64,000 bases of DNA from positions 81,480-145,479 of the forward strand of contig JAHDCX010000003.1 in assembly GCA_020629635.1 (NCBI GenBank), read 5' to 3'. Each line of letters opens with the position of its first letter. Position 1 is the first letter of the stretch. The notes beneath the pieces were generated by a model, which saw only the letters and a list, made by a program, of their open reading frames with translations, was not told where the DNA came from and made no database searches. The DNA comes from Acidimicrobiales bacterium. GTDB taxonomy: Bacteria; Actinomycetota; Acidimicrobiia; Acidimicrobiales; SHLQ01. A program made the translations under genes and the position numbers. Below are positions 61,992 to 64,000 of this stretch, piece by piece.

Positions 61992-64000
61992 TGGGGCGGC
62001 GCCGGCGGTCTGTCCGCACCAGGAACAGGCCGAGGAGCAGAAGCCCGAGGGCGATCTGGACGAGCGTCAACGAGTTCGCGCCCGTGAACGCCAACGGAGG
62101 TGGACTCGACACCGCAAACGTGATCTCGGCGCTGTTGTCGTCGGGATCGTCGGGCGTGATGCCGACCGGGTTGGTCACATCGTTCGACAGGATCTCCACC
62201 TGATTGGCGAAGTCGCCCGTGGCGTTCATCCGAAGCGAATACTCGATCTCGAAGACTTCGCCGGGGCCGAGTTCGTCGATCGTCCATCGCAGCACGTCGC
62301 CATCGCGAACCGTGTCGTCAGGTACCGCCACCACCTCGGTTCCCGACGTTGGTGTGTCGGCGACCTCGATGTCGGTCAGTGTCCGACTGCCGTCGTTCGA
62401 GACGATGAGCGTGAAGTCGACAACGTCGCCGAGCTGCGCGGTCTCGGAGTTGGCGAGCTTTTGCACAGAGAAGCTCGCCGGTTGAATGACCTCGGCGGTG
62501 TCCGTGCTCGTGATGTCGCTGTTGCAGAAGGCCAACGAACGATCGTCACAGTCGGTACCGGTGTCTTCGACCGGCGAAGTTCCGACCACGGTCGCAACGT
62601 TCTCGAAGAAGTCCACGATCAGCTCAACCTCGGTGATCGAACAGGTCCACGCCTCGGACTCGCCAGGCGCCAATGCAGCGATGGACCGCTCGCACTCGGG
62701 GACGGCCGGGTCGATCGCCTCGATGTCGGTGAGCTCGACGTTGCCGGTGTTGGTCACCTCGAGGCGCCACACGGCCTGATCGCCCGTGGCGACGACGGCC
62801 TGCTCACCCCAGTGCGTTGGATCGTCGATGTCGCAGTCGTCGACAACGCACACCGTCTTGTTCATCTCGATTGCCGGTCCGGATCCGAAGTGGTGCGCGG
62901 CGTCCTCGCCCGAAGATGGCGTGACGGGCGTCGTACCGTCGGGATTGGTCACGAGCGTCAGCGGCGGCAATCCCGTATCGGGATCGATCGGCTCACCCGG
63001 AGTCGGAATCGCTGGCGACCCGGTCACGGTCCCGACATTCACATAGGCGCCTGCGGTCACGAGCTGAATCTCGCTCGTGCAGGTCATCGTGTCACGACCG
63101 GCAGCATCGCCGAATGGCGCGAGGACGGTGGCGGGGCAGGTCACCGCTACGCCTTGATCGTCGGTCACGACGACATCGGTGAGCCAGACACTGCCCGTGT
63201 TGGTGACCACATAGGTCCACGACACCGGATCGTCGATCGCCAAGTACGGGCCGGGGGCTTCGTCGGCGTCTTCGCCGTTGACGAACTTCTCGATCTCGAC
63301 CGAGGAGGACCAGCCATAGTGAGAAGCCGTGTCGCCGCCCGTGAGCGTTGCACCCGGCACGGTCGATCCGTCCGGTGCGGTCGTTTCCGGTCCGGTTCCC
63401 TCGACGACTGCGGAGTTCGTGTACTGGCCAAGCGTCGCGAGGCCGGTGGCCTCGAAGATCCAGGTTTCACCGACATCGAGCTCATCGTCGGCGTCGTCAT
63501 CACCCGAGACGAGGTCGGCGACGGTCAGCACCCAATCGTCGGCGGGGTCACTCGGGGTCCCGGCATCGTCGGTCACGGACACGTCGGTCAACGCGGTGTT
63601 CGAGGTGTTGGTGACCTCGTAGCGCCAATCAACGGCTTGACCGGGCTCAACGAACAGGCCCGGATCGGTGTCCGCTCCGTCGCCATTCACGCTCTTGGCG
63701 ATCGCGATCCCGCCATCGGTTCCGAAGAGTTCTGCGTCGTCGTCGCTCGTGACTTCCTCGCCTGGGTCGCTCGACCCGTCAGGAAGCGTCGTGTCGGGAG
63801 CGTCTCCGGAAACGGCGGCCGTGTTCGTGAAGGCGCCTGGTGTGGCGGTGCCGTCCACGACGAAGGTCCACGTCTCGCCGGGATCGAGTCGACCGTCGTT
63901 GTCGGTGTCGCCAGAGTCCAGGTCGGCGACCGTGAGTGTCCAGTCGTCTCCCGGGTCTCCTGGCGTCCCGTTGTTGTCCACCACCTCGACGTTGTCGAGC
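61972..64000 (-). CDS. DUF11-repeat cell-wall protein with LAxTG signal, 5' end missing
   Basis: 676 residues are visible; the frame is open at the right edge. It consists of DUF11-type repeats of about 110-130 residues with the landmarks VxWxYxVTNTGxxxLTDVxVTDD, LDxGETWxFxxxG and YTNxAxVxGTxPxT. Near the C-terminus comes PPPLAFTG, followed by a hydrophobic helix and RTDRRRRP, which is a class E sortase signal. It is therefore a long stalk-like protein bound to peptidoglycan. The last residues MGSGLT and the stop are encoded by a repeat element, so the tail after RRRRP is not original. Role: probably adhesion or S-layer-like structure. Confidence 0.8.
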   Translation of the reverse strand, partial: LDNVEVVDNNGTPGDPGDDWTLTVADLDSGDTDNDGRLDPGETWTFVVDGTATPGAFTNTAAVSGDAPDTTLPDGSSDPGEEVTSDDDAELFGTDGGIAIAKSVNGDGADTDPGLFVEPGQAVDWRYEVTNTSNTALTDVSVTDDAGTPSDPADDWVLTVADLVSGDDDADDELDVGETWIFEATGLATLGQYTNSAVVEGTGPETTAPDGSTVPGATLTGGDTASHYGWSSSVEIEKFVNGEDADEAPGPYLAIDDPVSWTYVVTNTGSVWLTDVVVTDDQGVAVTCPATVLAPFGDAAGRDTMTCTSEIQLVTAGAYVNVGTVTGSPAIPTPGEPIDPDTGLPPLTLVTNPDGTTPVTPSSGEDAAHHFGSGPAIEMNKTVCVVDDCDIDDPTHWGEQAVVATGDQAVWRLEVTNTGNVELTDIEAIDPAVPECERSIAALAPGESEAWTCSITEVELIVDFFENVATVVGTSPVEDTGTDCDDRSLAFCNSDITSTDTAEVIQPASFSVQKLANSETAQLGDVVDFTLIVSNDGSRTLTDIEVADTPTSGTEVVAVPDDTVRDGDVLRWTIDELGPGEVFEIEYSLRMNATGDFANQVEILSNDVTNPVGITPDDPDDNSAEITFAVSSPPPLAFTGANSLTLVQIALGLLLLGLFLVRTDRRRRPMGSGLT

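Overview
The window is high-GC bacterial chromosomal DNA from a free-living actinobacterium, most likely of class Acidimicrobiia (Ilumatobacter-like) and probably marine. Pointers to this: a proteasome activator of the Bpa type with a C-terminal GTYL tail, a DUF3516-type Ski2-like helicase, class-E-sortase LAxTG tails, actinobacterial families of unknown function, many GTG starts, sulfotransferases and a DhaA-type haloalkane dehalogenase. The taxonomic call is inference. I see no rRNA, tRNA, CRISPR, prophage or complete insertion sequence.

Left part (1-31100): a large extracellular polysaccharide and surface-protein region. It opens with the 3' end of a gene made of near-identical 342/339-nt Ig-like repeats. 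A leftward operon follows (flippase, GT4, O-antigen polymerase/ligase, Wzz-like protein; 743-5728). Rightward operons then carry GT2, GT2 and a sulfotransferase (5879-8783); a flippase, Wzz-like protein, Asp-box propeller lipoprotein and GT4 (13649-19456); and a Wzz-like protein, sulfotransferase, polymerase/ligase, GT2, gamma-carbonic-anhydrase-like protein and GT4 (21562-27945). Together these look like Wzx/Wzy-type synthesis of a sulfated exopolysaccharide. Two tandem secreted FG-GAP/ASPIC/RTX paralogues sit inside the region (8819-13512). An MBL hydrolase, MutY and a DegT-type sugar aminotransferase end it.

Middle part (31100-55000): mostly housekeeping and conserved actinobacterial genes: a thioredoxin-like protein, an HExxH lipoprotein, Bpa, a DUF3179 lipoprotein, the DUF3516 helicase (apparently with an ATC start codon), a diacylglycerol-kinase-like protein, DUF937, YbaK, an LAxTG surface protein, haloalkane dehalogenase, an orphan ABC ATPase, a YpfJ-type metallopeptidase, glutaminyl cyclase, a 56-aa membrane protein, DUF429, GluQRS, DUF445, an ABC-F protein, Ppx/GppA-HD and PlsC.

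Right part (55000-64000): a PhoH-family PIN-ATPase, then a complex-iron-sulfur-molybdoenzyme operon (molybdopterin catalytic subunit plus a fused four-cluster ferredoxin/NrfD-type anchor) with a divergent LysR regulator and a LysR-type operator between them. The window ends inside a DUF11-repeat LAxTG surface protein.

The most unusual structure is a family of short GGGGTCA-containing palindromes at five gene ends (8792, 49198, 54933, 56404, 61902). Two are REPIN-like paired elements: one has perfect 25-bp arms, and the arms of the other encode the last residues and stop codons of both convergent genes flanking it.
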